From Juglans regia (lineage: Eukaryota; Streptophyta; Magnoliopsida; Fagales; Juglandaceae): a DNA stretch of 64,000 nt. The position numbers and the translations under genes are program-made. Location: positions 18,026,341 to 18,090,340 of the forward strand of contig NC_049912.1 in assembly GCF_001411555.2 (NCBI RefSeq), given 5' to 3'. Positions 1 to 11,240 of this stretch are shown here, piece after piece (the stretch's first letter is position 1; each line of letters opens with the position of its first letter). The notes under the pieces are model-generated. The model was not told the DNA's origin and did not search any database. It saw nothing but the letters and a program-made list of their open reading frames with translations.

Positions 1-142
1 TTATCCTTAAATATGAATTTTAATATTAAGTTATTAACATGTTATTATTCATCCTTACATATTAAATTACATACTTATATATATAATATGGTATAAGTAT
101 ATAATATATATTTTGATAAGTACATGTTTACACATTTTGAAG

Positions 143-570
143 TAGGGGTGGGCAGCGAGGGCTCTCGCCCCGCCCCCCATCCCACCCCCCATCCTGCTAG
201 GACATATAATTATAAAAATTGGCCTAAGAGGCCAAGACAACACAATTTTGTAAATACAATTCTAACAAATTTAATAAGTATGTTATTACTTTTTAAATTA
301 TAGTTATATTTACAAATTTAAATTTACAATTTAAATTATGTGATAATTTTGGTCCAAATTTTTTTTTTTAGACCCAGAAATAATTTTTAGGCCAATGGGG
401 CATGGATACCATTGGACTGGGCAGGGGCAGGGATGAGGTGTCCAACCCCGCCCCTCGGCACTGGGGCGGAGTGTAGGGGTGCAAACTACAAACCCTACCC
501 TCCACCCATATGGGGGGCGGGATACGAGGAAGGGTCGCCCCGCCCCCGCCCATGAGGCAAGGCACCCGTA
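143..570. mobile_element. hAT-type MITE, 428 bp, GC-run rich
   Basis: A non-coding element is bounded by the perfect 8-bp direct repeat ttttgaag (135-142 and 571-578). Its ends are taggggtg and cacccgta, which form a short inverted repeat with one mismatch. An 8-bp duplication with TA(G/C)GGGTG ends is typical of hAT elements. The outer parts are very G/C-rich, with runs such as ccccgcccccc and ggggcaggggcagg, while the centre is AT-rich. No transposase is present, so it is non-autonomous. Short open frames over the GC-rich parts are composition artefacts. Confidence 0.85.
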
Positions 571-1153
571 TTTTGAAGCGATTTACATACTACATTAGAT
601 ATTAAGTTACATATTTCAGTTTTTAATAATTCTTTTGATAAGTAACATTTATGTATATATACGTGTGTGTGTGTGTGCATATCATAGTGACTTAATACAA
701 ACGAGATAATATTTATCATGCCTATCTATCATATTATGTATACAACACATATTAGTATATCATATAACACTTATTAGATGATATATTCTTTGGTTAATTG
801 ATTATATGCATGGTGTTTTGTGCTGGAAATAATATTTTGAACTAAAGAGTTTATTCATTTGTGTCTTAAAAACCAAATAGCCCAACAAAAAAACACAAAA
901 CTGAATCACACCAATAAAACCGAATTGAATCGAAAAAATTGAAAGTTCTGATTCCCTGAATGAATCGGTCAACAATATATCCAAAACCGAATAGAACCGT
1001 GCTGATTACAACCCTAGATGGGGTGGCTTCGTCACTTCCCAATGAGGTTCTTTTTAGTTACTAGGGAGGAATAAAAATATAAAGTGTATTTATCAGAAAA
1101 GATTGAAAGTTAACGATAATTATTTCATACGGGATCAAGTCTAACCTAATATT
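571..1153. other. AT-rich spacer with GT microsatellite and a degenerate repeat
   Basis: No gene is visible. A short GT dinucleotide run lies at about 663-678. From about 880 to 1015 the DNA carries repeated accgaa/aaccgaat-like words ending in acaaccctag. This resembles the low-complexity interior of another hAT-like repeat, but no matching terminal repeat or target duplication was found. Confidence 0.4.
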
Positions 1154-1317
1154 GGTTGTGTTTGGGTAGTGAAGTGATATCAGATATTTTGTGAATAGTA
1201 GTAATTAAAAAATAATAATAGAATATTGAATAATAGTGAATAGTAGTTAAAAGTATATAAAAAATAATAATAAAATAATAAATAATATTAGTGAGAATAC
1301 TCCACTATCTAAACTTG
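1154..1317. mobile_element. MITE with GTTTGGGTAGTG termini
   Basis: gtttgggtagtg at 1160-1171 is matched by cactatctaaac at 1303-1314, whose reverse complement is gtttagatagtg (10 of 12 identical). The interior is AT-rich, with repeated gaatagtag and aaaataataataa words. The style matches the split MITE at 28207-42348 and may be the same superfamily. The exact outer ends and target duplication could not be fixed. Confidence 0.6.
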
Positions 1318-1954
1318 AACCACGAGGAATGTGGCCTTGATCATATGGTGTCTTTGGGAGCCCATGCCACTCCATAGAAAGCGAAGGGACAACTTTTTCT
1401 CGGAACTCTTCTATTTTTTTTGCCTTTGCCTTTTCTTTCTATTATCATTTGTTGTTGTTCCACTTTGAATGCTTTTTGCCATAACTTCAAAAAAGAAAAG
1501 GTAAAGGACCTACTACACTTGGACGTATTGTTTTGGAAGTATAGGTAGGTAAAGTCCAAAAAATGATACGAGGCTCGTGAGGACCACCTTAAAGGGAAAA
1601 AATATCTCTATGATAATAGACACAAGCTTAGACTTTAGATTTATTAGTATTTAGTTAAGTAATACTAAAATATAATTTAAATAATTAAATATAACTCTTC
1701 TGAAAACCTTCTTTTAACTTATTAAAATAATAAGGTTAAAAAGTTATTCACATGAGAGGAAATATAGATATCCCTTGGCAGGATTGCAGACAAGTTGGGC
1801 AGTAGCACATTAGAGGGAGTTGTGTACCTACTGTAAGAGATTTATTTAAATTTTGTGTCCCACACACTCATCTTGATAGAGTTTAGAATAGCTGAAAACT
1901 TATCAATTAATAAATGAGTTATAATGAGATAAGAAAACTCTTAAGAGAAATTAT
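1318..1954. other. AT-rich spacer, nothing recognised
   Basis: This is AT-rich DNA with no convincing open frame, structural RNA or terminal repeat on either strand. The few open frames are short and lack codon structure. Confidence 0.4.
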
Positions 1955-2109
1955 AGTTGTAGTCATGAGTGCACAAGCACCGTGCAATCACTTTAAAAAA
2001 AATGAATAAATACGAGACCCATATAAAAAAATAATAATTTTTTAATAGTGGACCCCACTCTTTTTCAAAGCGACTCTACGGCGCTTGTGCACTCCACGAC
2101 TGCATATAG
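1955..2109. mobile_element. Short MITE with about 45-bp terminal inverted repeats
   Basis: The left arm, about 1959-2000 (gtagtcatgagtgcacaagc, then accgtgcaatcac), pairs with the right arm, about 2061-2105. The reverse complement of the right arm reads gcagtcgtggagtgcacaag, then cgccgtagagtcgc. The arms differ by a few substitutions and one indel, and both run into A-rich sequence facing a short AT-rich centre. The whole unit would fold into a long hairpin. Exact borders, possibly a TA duplication, are uncertain. Confidence 0.7.
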
Positions 2110-3540
2110 TATTACTCATATCTCTAATCACAGTCAAACACAAAGTCTTAGATTTCTTGATGGTCAGAAGTCTACAAATAGTACTAAGGGGTTATAGGGT
2201 TCTCACTTACAACATTAGAGTGCTTCTAACCATCGGGAGATACTTGTGAGGCTAAGTTGCTAGGACGATTATTCTCTCATAGTCAGATCAAATTATTTAT
2301 CAAACAGATGGAGAAAGGTATGTCTTTTAGCTATTGTTGTTTTATTATTGTGGATCATAGAAAATAAAAAATTCAATTATTAATATTCATGTTAAAATAT
2401 TTAACATGTGGTATTAGAGATAGGTTATAGATTTTTTATGATCTCGATAAAATATACAATGAATATGTGCTTTCGTATATTGTGATTTTATCACATTGCA
2501 AAAGAATAAAAATATTGGTTTTACGATCTGAGAGAGAAATTTTATGATGATGTTTTAAACATTGATTCTGTGTTATATGAAATTGCAATGCACTGATAAC
2601 TACTAATGTATTTCAGTTTTGTGTACCTATTTCTCCTATTATGATAATTTGCATTAGCCTTTGATTGGGCGTATTTCACATTTTGTGCGTTGTTTACGTT
2701 GATGCATGTTGGGAATTTCAAAAAAAAAAAAAACCTGATTGTTGTGCTGTGTTATGATGGGAGAAAGTTGGGAAGCCATGTGTATTTGTCCCTTGACTAT
2801 ATTATATATGTGCTGGGTAATGGGGTTAAGGGACCATCGTGAATATATGGTGGAGCCGCTGTGTTGGCTGGTGAATGGTGGCCGGTGTCTTAACAGGCGG
2901 CTGTAAAGGAGGTGGCCGGGGTGGCACAGTGGGGCTGTGAAGTCCCGAATGGGTGCTGCCCCTGCCTAAATAAAGTCCCATCGGTTAAAGGCTGTCGACG
3001 CTGGAAGGAGGCTGGAAAGCTCCTCCACGATGCCCCTGTAAAGGCGGCAGAGGGCTCTAAAGCCCATTGCCGTGGTTTCTCCGGCAGGAACAAAAAAAAA
3101 GGAAAGAAAGGAAAATCGTGAGTGGAGGTGGACCTCGGCGGCGGGAGGAGGATGGGCATGCCATGCCGTCTCTTCCTCGTCGGCGACGTCCACCGTTGCG
3201 CCAAACCGAAGGTGGCTTCACAGGTGCGCCGCTACAATGTTTAAGAAAGAAGAAAACTGTTGCCAACTTATTTGATGAAGAAGATGAAATCTAGTTGTGG
3301 TTTCTGATTTGTAAAGGGCCTTGGCCCAGACCAATAGAAAAACAAACGGGCTCTTATTGTGGCCCATCCTGGAAGAAGAACAAGAAAACAAAAAACGGAA
3401 TGGCAGGCCTGTACAGTAGGCCCGAACCATGGTCTTTGTTGACCAAAGGCCTCACTAATGAACCGGGTTTCAGCCCGGGTTACTGGACCGGTCCGATCTA
3501 GACCTGGACCAGTCAGATTATATTATATTATAATATTATT
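2110..3540. other. Unassigned spacer with a GC-richer block (about 2750-3500)
   Basis: The first part is AT-rich. From about 2750 to 3500 GC rises, and short overlapping frames open on both strands, which is a composition effect. No domain was recognised. Near 3460-3495 there is a small GC palindrome (ccgggtttcagcccgg) followed by ggaccggtccgatctagacc words typical of decayed repeats. Confidence 0.35.
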
Positions 3541-3632
3541 TTTTTATTAAAAAAGAAATCTGAAATTCTATTTTTCTTTTATGCATGTTATCATTGTTAA
3601 AGACATGTATAAAATTTTATTAAATCTTTTAT
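3541..3632 (+). repeat. Left remnant of a 43-bp AT-rich tandem array, plus MULE TSD
   Basis: tatgcatgttatcattgtta at about 3580, followed by acatgtataaaattttatt, is one monomer of the array that resumes at 11377. Positions 3624-3632 (atcttttat) are the left copy of the MULE target-site duplication. Confidence 0.7.
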
Positions 3633-3783
3633 GAGTTCTTCTATACACCTTCCGGTTTCATTCATACGGCACACGAAAAAGTGATCTGGCATATTTTTTT
3701 TTTTTTTAATGTTAAACGTTGCGTTTAGTTAAACCTAACATTATACCCAATATGTTTCGAATTTAATTTCCCTCCCCACCCCC
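3633..3783 (+). repeat. Left terminal inverted repeat of the MULE
   Basis: It pairs with 11226-11376 reversed. Landmarks in order are gagttcttctatac, catacggcacacgaaa (about 3663-3678), a T-tract, gcgtttagttaaacc, tcgaatttaatttccc, and then C-rich DNA. The first 21 bp align to the right end without gaps, and later parts need small indels. Confidence 0.8.
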
Positions 3784-3823
3784 TGCAGGCCCACGTTCTT
3801 CCCTCCCCACCCCTCGCAGGCCC
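3770..3823. repeat. C-run subterminal repeat of the MULE
   Basis: Two copies of a unit of about 31 bp read ccctccccacccc, ctgcaggcccacgttctt, then ccctccccacccctcgcaggcccc. The minus strand therefore carries several closely spaced G-runs. The right MULE end carries an analogous G-run block at 11153-11240, sharing the word gcagggg. Confidence 0.6.
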
Positions 3824-5279
3824 CATTCTTCTTCTGTTCTCCCTCCCGCCAGCAGCGCCAGTAACGCCAGCAGCCTCTCCTTCCTCCGACAGCAGCCATT
3901 TCACCTTCGACACCGTCTGGGACTGCCGGCCATTTCACCTTCGTGTAATTCTTAAAGCTGTACATCTACCAACCTGTCACAGGTTTTGACTTTTTTCCTT
4001 TTTTTTTTTTTTTCTTGTTTTATAATCTTTGACCCATTTTCGTTTTTCTTATATGTTACAATCTCGTTTTTAATGTTTTTCTTTCAATTCATACAGACAT
4101 TCAGCTCGCTTTCAGATCAGTTGGTTGTTCCATTCTACGTGGGGCTCTCATTTGATGATTTACCCGTGTCAACTCTTGCAAGGAAAACAGAGCACCGAAA
4201 ATCAGTAGATAAAGTTTGGATTTTTCTTTGCTTTTGTTTTTTTTTTGTTCTACTATTGCCCGAAAATCACAGTATATTTGTTAGGTTTCATTTCTCTTGT
4301 TAGGTTTCATTTCTCAATCTGTTTGTGAACTTGGAACTTGGGGTGGGTGTTAGTGTTGGTTAATTTTTTTTTTTTTTTTTTTTTATATGCCTTGTGTAAG
4401 AGAGTTGATCTTATCTTCGGATTTTGCCTCCAAAAGGTGGTGGTCATTAATTAGCCCTTCTGTTATATCTGTATTAGCTCGAATCTGCATGTTCTATGGG
4501 GAACAGTTGTTAGCGTAATGATCCATTCAAACTCCAAATATATTGTTGGGAGAATTTGTAGTGACAAGAACATTGAATATATTGCACCTTTCCTTTGGAT
4601 GCGCAATAGGCAATACAATTTTGTTATGGCTTTAGTCCATGAGTGATGATTAAAGATGCCGATATTAAGCAAGTGGTTAAAAAATGCTTGCTTACGAAGT
4701 TACTAGTGGTTGCCAATTTTTTCTGATGACCAATTAAATACCGCAAGGCTCAACTACTTATGTTGGCTGTGCATTCAAGAAGTATCCAGGAGTCGAAGTG
4801 TGTAGCATTAGTATATAAAATAAATAAAAAGATTTATCTCTTCTCGAGTTTAAAATTTTGAAATAAATGATAATTTCACATGGTATTAGAGTATAGGTAT
4901 TAAGTTTGAATCCTGATTTTACATTTTACCTCATTTAATTAAATATTTAACATGTTGGACTCTCTTATTAAGGAGTTTGGCCTACATGTAAGGAGGAGTA
5001 CTAATAAAATCTATTTGATTGAAATTGCATTAAAAGCCAACTATTTTTTTAGCATTAGTTTTCAAATGTATGCTGTTTGTAATTTAAACGTACGAGTAAT
5101 CATTTTTTTGTTGTTGCTCCAACTACATTTATGAACAACAAAAAAATGAGATTCAAAACTATGATGCTTTTATACTTGCTTTTTTTTATGCCTTTTTGGT
5201 GCCTTTTTAGCGTACTCAATTGTGGAATGATTTATGCATTTTAGTAACTTTATCCTAAAAACTCAGTTGAAATAGCGGG
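3824..5279. other. MULE 5' region upstream of the transposase
   Basis: No convincing coding exon lies here. The stretch is T-rich with long poly-T tracts (about 4000-4015 and 4363-4384), consistent with promoter, leader or intron sequence. At about 4810-5030 a repeat-like segment contains catggtattagagtataggt and gtttgaatcc, resembling a decayed small dispersed repeat. Evidence for a SINE or LTR is too weak to name it. Confidence 0.35.
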
Positions 5280-8200
5280 ATGGACAAAAAGGAAGATGAA
5301 ACAGCACCTACGCCATCTACAGCTTCTACATCGATTTTGCCGACTCAGGTATGAAACATTTTGATCATTTGGAAACGTTGTTGTGTCCGATATTGTCATT
5401 TAGTTAAATGTATTTTTTTTTATACATAGTTAAACGTATTTTTTATTTGTGTATTATAGGGATATTATGGTCCACGAAACCCATACTACGTACCATTTAT
5501 GTTGCCTCAAAATGCATTTCCAAATCCATATACATGCACTTGGGGTAGTCAGGTAGCTTATTTTTAAACATTTTTAAGTTTTTTTTTCCTTCTATGCATT
5601 TCTGATGTTCTAACATCGTGCCTAACTACAGCTTTCATCGATGCCATCTTTTGGACCAATGATGCCCTACCCTCCGTCAAGTAATCCGGAGGAGTCCACA
5701 CGAGATCAACGTACCTATCAGGTATATTCCTTTTAATCGTTTTTAGCTGTTTTTTTTTTATATGTATTGAATTTATTTGAACATTTATGCCTCATTACAG
5801 CATCCATCGATGCCACCATCGAGTAATCCGGAGGAGTCAACAAGATCTGAAAAGACTCCCCAACTAGCAAGTGAATCATCAACAGTGCCATTGTCATTGG
5901 GTGCTGAAAGTGAAAAGAATTTTGGAGGTACATCACACACGACTGATAAGAGCTATCACCTGACAAACGGTATTAGACTCTTAACTCAATTAGTAAACAT
6001 ACAGTGTTATAAAATAAATTCTAATATGAAATATTCATTTTCATTTTCAGAAACTTCGTCAGACGTAAATAAAGTGGCAGAGGCCGAGGAAACTAATGAA
6101 GTCTCTGATGATGATGACGAAGGAGTTGAGGAGCCAAAACCTGGTATGGAGTTCGCCACTGATAAAGAGCTTCTTGCATATTATAAGCGATATGCCAAGA
6201 AACAAGGTTTTGGTGTCATCACACAGAGGACCAAAAGAGATGCATCTGGGAAACCGAAGTATGTGACAATTGGGTGTGCACGTGGCGGCAAGTACCATCC
6301 GAGTCACAGTAATATCTCGAAGCCGCGACCAACAATTAAAACAGACTGTAAGGCGAAGTTAAATGCTCACTTGGACAAAAAGGGTGTATGGGTTTTAACC
6401 ACTGCTGAGAATAGTCACAATCATGCTACTGTCAGCCCACAGAAGTCTAGATTTTTTAGAAGTCATAAGTGTTTAGATGAATACAGTAAAAGAATGCTCG
6501 ATCTAAATGACAGGGCATGTATTCGAATGAACAAAAATTTTGGAGCACTTGTTGTTGATGCGGGCGGGTTCGAGAATCTTGAATTTCAAGAGAAAGATTG
6601 TAGAAATTATATTGACAAAGCCAGACAATTGAGGCTGGGTAAAGGAGGTGGCGAAGCACTTAGTGATTACTTTAAGAGGATGAGGAAGATGAATGATGGA
6701 TTTATTTCTGTGATTGATGTTGATGATGAGTTGCGACTCAGAAATGTGTTTTGGGCTGATGCACGTAGTCGAGCCGCGTATGAGTGTTTCGGAGATGTGA
6801 TCACCTTCGATACGACGTATCTAACAAATAGATACAGTATGCCTTTTGCTCCTTTTGTTGGGGTAAACCATCATGGGCAGTCCATACTGTTAGGGGCTGG
6901 ATTGATTTCAAGTGAGGATACAAGTACTTTTGTGTGGTTGTTCCGAGCATGGTTGGACTGCATGAATGGTCAGGCTCCAAAAGCAATCATAACAGATCAA
7001 GATCGGGCAATGAAGAGTGCCATTGCGATGGTATTCCCAGAAACTCGCCATAGATATTGTCTATGGCATATCATGAGGAAATTGCCTGAGAAATTGGGAT
7101 CTCACTCCCAATTCAACGCAGGGTTAAAGACTGACATTCAGAGTGCCCTATATGATTCGCATAGCTGTGAAGAATTTGATGCCAAATGGGGGGAACTAAT
7201 TCAGAAATATGACCTTGGTGATAACGCGTGGCTGGAAGGGTTGTATACCGAGAGATCATTTTGGGTTCCAGCTTACTTGAAAGGTGTATTTTGGGCTGGC
7301 ATGAGCACTACACAGCGGTCTGAAAGCATGAATGCCTTTTTCGACGGATATGTGCATTCTGGTACAACGTTAAAGGAATTTGTCGATCAATTTGACAATG
7401 CTCTGAGAAAGAAGGTGGAAGTAGAGACGACAGCAGATTTCAATTCGTGCAACCAAATCATCCCATGTGTGACTCCATTCCACTTTGAAAAGCAGTTCCA
7501 AGCGGTGTATACAAATGCAAAGTTTAAAGAAATCCAAGGGGAGGTGTGGGGGATGATTTGTTGTAATTGCATACCTGTTAGCAAACAGGGTTGTATTTCC
7601 ACATTTGATGTGTTGGATGAAATTTCCACGGGTGACCATGTAAAAACCGTCCATTTCATAGTTTACTATAACGAGGAGGAATGTGATATCAAATGCACGT
7701 GTGCACTGTTTGAGATGAGGGGCATTATTTGTAGGCATGTATTTAAAGTTTGTCAAATGAAGAAGATTCATATGTTGCCAGAGAGGTACATCTTGGATCG
7801 GTGGAGAAAAGACTTAAAGTCAAAAGTAGTTATGATGATTTGCGGGATAATGCGGACTCACGAAGGTATGAACTTGTGGTTAAAAGATGTATGAAATTAG
7901 CGACGCGTGTATCCCCAAGTGATGAGCATGTCAATGCATTCATGCGGGTTTTGGATGAGTTTGAGCATAATTTTAAAGAATTACCACTTGAGTCCGGTTC
8001 AACCAAGGTCAATGAGAGCGACGTCGTGGATAAGGGTAAGAAAATATTAAGCCCTAATGTTGTTCGAGGGAAAGGGAGACCTCCAACTAAGAGAAAGGTT
8101 CCACCTGTGGAGAAGGCTGCAACCAAGAGAAAGAAGAAACAGGTACTCTGTTTTTTTTTTTTCTATTAATTGTATATATGTTGGACTAGTGTTTCTTTTC

Positions 8201-8391
8201 CTTTCTAATAAATGTGTATTTTTTGGCATTTTGGAAATTAGACTTGCAGGAAAATATTTGCTGACGAACAAGTTGGAGTTGGTGAGGTCTCGGCCCCCCA
8301 AGTTGGTGCTAACGTTGAAGATGTTGTTGTTGGAACCCAATATAGTACTGTCATACAACAAACACTATCGGGCAATGATGAGAATTTGTGA
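5280..8391 (+). CDS. FAR1-like MULE transposase, six exons, frameshifted near the 3' end
   Basis: Exons read from GT-AG borders are 5280-5348, 5460-5552, 5632-5721, 5801-5969, 6051-8142 and 8242-8391. The 81-bp intron 4 is in frame and open. The ATG at 5280 starts MDKKEDETAPTPST. Exons 1-4 give a Pro/Ser-rich, acidic N-terminus. Exon 5 encodes a FAR1 DNA-binding domain (GMEFATDKELLAYYKRYAKK, with later Cys and HNH residues). Next comes a MULE/FHY3-type DDE domain: D in ITFDTTY, D in IITDQDRAM, E in TTQRSESMNAFF. A SWIM zinc finger follows (CTCALFEMRGIICRH). The frame breaks at about 7817-7824, after RWRKDLK. The family continuation KSSYDDLRDNADSRRYE lies in another frame, which stays open to the intron-5 donor and through exon 6 to TGA at 8391. 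FAR1-related host transcription factors share this architecture, but flanking TIRs and TSD mark this one as a transposon gene. Because of the frameshift it is probably a recent pseudogene, unless the shift is a sequence error. Confidence 0.8.
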
Positions 8392-8986
8392 AACATTGTT
8401 TATGGGTTTCTTTGAGTATTTTTTGTGGGTGTTCAACATGTATGACAATCATTATTATATTTTTGATGGGTTATTTGAAAGGTTTTGTGAGAACCTGGAG
8501 CCTTTTTGTTGACGGTTGTGGTTGTAAAGAATGTATAGATAGTCAAATGCAGTACTTGTATAAAAATATTATTATATAAATTATAGAAATCTTGAAGTAT
8601 TTTGTGCACATTTATTTCGTGGTCGTATATGACAATTGTTGGTGTAATGTTTTTATGCATTTCATAATTATAAATGCACCACGTTAGTTGTATGTGAGTT
8701 TTGCTCATTTAAGCTGAGTTTTGCTTTGTTTTGTTACTCATTATCGTTTTGTGACTTTCTCGTATATGCCGCCTTTTGGTATATAAAATAACTAGTTATT
8801 TTGTTTTTAAAAAAATAAATAATTACATCACATGTTCATAATTATAAAAGCAAAACATGTCCATAACATTCTAAAATATTGACAAAAGCCAACTCAGTAC
8901 ATCACATGTTCATTACATTTACTAAACACGACTAATTACATCACATGTTCATTACAATCAGTTGTCTAAAACTAAAACAACTTACA
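8392..8986. other. Spacer between the convergent MULE genes
   Basis: About 600 bp of AT-rich DNA separates the two stop codons. It contains short direct repeats of acatcacatgttcat(t)ac at about 8823-8960 (three or four copies). It must hold the 3' ends of both transcripts. No separate gene is seen. Confidence 0.45.
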
Positions 8987-9433
8987 TTACATGAGTTGAA
9001 ACATTGTCCGACATACAGAAGTGTTTTTGGGATACATAAAAATTACAGCAAAAATCACAATAAACAACAACCACGATGTGAACAACACTTTTAAGGTTCC
9101 CTTGTACTTCTTCTCCATTGCTTTATATTTGGTAGTTTCGATCGTTACATGTTCATGAAATAACCTCTCGTTCCTTCGTTGAGCTAACTCCAACGTCATC
9201 TTGCAGCATGGATTTTGTTGACTCTCAAGATCAATCCATTCAAAATATTGGCATTGTTTATTGATCTTATAGTTTGGGCAGTTGTAAAATCTTCTGCCAA
9301 AACTATTACCCTTCCCAGATATTCGAAGTTTCGATGGAATGCCACAATAGCAAAGTGGCCTGTCCAAACTTGCTTTGTCTTTCCCTCTTGAAGTCCACGC
9401 ACTTGAACTGGTATTGGTACTTGAACTTGTCAT
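8987..9433 (-). CDS. GRF-type zinc-finger protein with C-terminal membrane segment
   Basis: The 148-residue frame starts at the ATG at 9433 (MTSSSTNTSSSAWTSRGK) and ends at TAA, 8987-8989. This start was chosen because it follows a splice-acceptor-like ttttcag and matches the start of the conserved part. A longer frame upstream uses no good ATG, so an upstream exon is possible. Residues about 26-70 form a GRF zinc finger with C-Y-C, FGRRFYNCPN and QCQYFEWID. A charged segment (LAQRRNERL to EKKYKG) follows, then one hydrophobic span, VLFTSWLLFIVIFAVIFMY. It faces the transposase gene tail-to-tail inside the MULE. A second convergent gene recalls mudrB of MuDR, but the sequence is not recognisably MURB. 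Nucleic-acid binding is known for GRF domains; a role in transposition or membrane/nuclear-envelope anchoring is inference. Confidence 0.7.
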   Translation of the reverse strand: MTSSSTNTSSSAWTSRGKDKASLDRPLCYCGIPSKLRISGKGNSFGRRFYNCPNYKINKQCQYFEWIDLESQQNPCCKMTLELAQRRNERLFHEHVTIETTKYKAMEKKYKGTLKVLFTSWLLFIVIFAVIFMYPKNTSVCRTMFQLM

Positions 9434-11152
9434 TTGCTGAAAATAGATAAACATTGTCATTGGTAAATAGATAAACATAGGTTGTTGTGTCATTAGTAAA
9501 TGGATACTTTGGGTGCACATTGCAAAATAGGATAGATATTCTTGTCAGTTCACTAACAAATGAATAGATATTCTTGATATTTAACTAACATGTCCACAAT
9601 TAATTTCCTCCTCAAAATTATACAAATAACTAGGTAAAAAGAACATTCAGCAACACAGCAGCCTTCTTAGTCTGATCTGAAATGGCCAACTCTAGAAGAC
9701 AAGATAATGCCGACAATAAGACCATAGAGGGCAAGTGCCAAGCAAAGATGAGAATAAGAATCTGGGAAATGAAAAGTTTTGGCTATTGTGCATTAGCTCT
9801 GCAAAATACATTCATATACTCAAGGGGTAGCACAGTTTGGATAGAAACTACTATGAAATGTGGAAGGAGTGCTGATTATAATTTTACTACAAGCACAAAT
9901 CCAACAAAAGCATCCAATAAATCCCACAAAATGTTTAATTTCAGAAAGATGAGATTCATGGAGACAAGCATAATTTTAGAAACATGAGATTCATGGAGAC
10001 TAAAACAATGTAAAAACTGATAGTTCACAGTACATTTTCTTAAAACCAGATAAGTAAAGGTAACGAAAACTTCCTAAAAACCATCGTTCTTCTTTGCCTA
10101 TTATATATATATATATATATAAAATATGATGGATATATATATATGTATATATAGGGATGTCATGTGCATGCAATAGCACAGAACATGGGGGCCCTAACAG
10201 CACAACAGAGGAGCAGTCTTTTAGATGACATGGGTTTCGCATTACATCACATTAAGGTCATGGGCTGAGGAACATGTTTGTTGGGTCACCCCAGTTATAC
10301 CAGCCTTTGGGAATGATAATGTTATCCATATATGTGTAAGCAAAGAAGACCCGAGAGAAAGGACCCCATGCCCTCCCAATGAAACTATAATATTAGAGTA
10401 TATTTCATTAGTATACCGAGAGATAATTTGCATGCCTTCACTCCAAAAGTTCTATTAATTAGAATGAGATAGTCTATTTTCACATGCATCCAGGAAAATA
10501 GAAAGTCAAATACTTATCATTGAAGGCCATTTTTCATCTTCATCTTACTATTCTTCTTCTTTGCCTATTATAAATATATATATATATATTTATATATATA
10601 TGTATTTATATATATATATATATATATATGTAAGTCACCACATTTACCAATGCTCCACAATTCCATCCCAAAAGTTACAGTTGTGTGTATAGCATGAGCA
10701 TACACTAGAATCACAAGTGAAACATTGAAATGCATCAACCTTTGACTAAATGAGTGCAGACTTGATATGAAGCATGCCATTCGCATCATTTCCATCACCA
10801 CATCACAAAATGAGCAAATGTTTTTTTTGAGGGGCAGAATGTTTTCTTTGAGTCTTTTTTACAAACACATGTTATTCAATTCTCAAAGTGGTGTTATCAA
10901 TCCATATGCCTACACCTTTCCATAGCCCAGATTACAATCACCATAAACAATGAGAATACAATCACTTGTACGTTACACGACATTAAAAAATTTGAAAAAA
11001 TGTATTACTCGCCTTTGTGAAGTGAAGAACGCCCTCTCTCTCTCGGGGTCGAGATCAGTCCGTCGCGGGTTTGGGTGCTCCGTCCTACACCTGGCTCGGG
11101 GGGTCGAGTTGCCGTCGTGGTAGTCGAGAGTCTTGAGAGAGGAATTTCTGAA
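9434..11152. other. MULE right-hand non-coding region with AT microsatellites
   Basis: This should contain the promoter of the GRF gene. Two long (TA)n tracts lie at about 10102-10156 and 10574-10630, each preceded by cttctttgcctattata. They therefore look like two copies of one short segment. Open frames here are short and lack recognisable domains. Confidence 0.5.
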
Positions 11153-11240
11153 CGCAGGGGGGAGGAAGAACGCAGGGGGCTGTGCGCAGGGGGGCTGTGC
11201 GCAGGGGGGGTTGTGCGCGAGGGGGGGGGTGTGGGTGGGA
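11153..11240 (+). repeat. G-run tandem repeat in the right subterminal MULE region
   Basis: A unit close to ctgtgcgcaggggggg repeats three to four times. G-runs of 6, 5, 6, 7 and 9 lie within about 80 bp, a strong candidate for G-quadruplex formation. It sits just inside the right TIR and mirrors the C-runs at 3770-3823. Confidence 0.7.

Noticed and set aside
2890..3294. Several overlapping frames in the GC-richer block
   Set aside because: Frames open on both strands in several phases, with no domain, no splice logic and no paralogue in the window.
4810..5030. Possible SINE with a pol III-like B box (gtttgaatcc)
   Set aside because: No convincing A box, tail or flanking duplication could be found. 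It may equally be a decayed LTR or MITE piece.
5777..5800. Extension of transposase exon 4 upstream of the acceptor
   Set aside because: The frame is open, but the sequence is an intron end (cctcattacag), there is no ATG, and exons 1-3 join in phase at 5801.
9682..9987. 101-residue plus-strand frame inside the MULE
   Set aside because: No domain and atypical composition. It lies in the region expected to be the GRF gene promoter and has no support as an exon.
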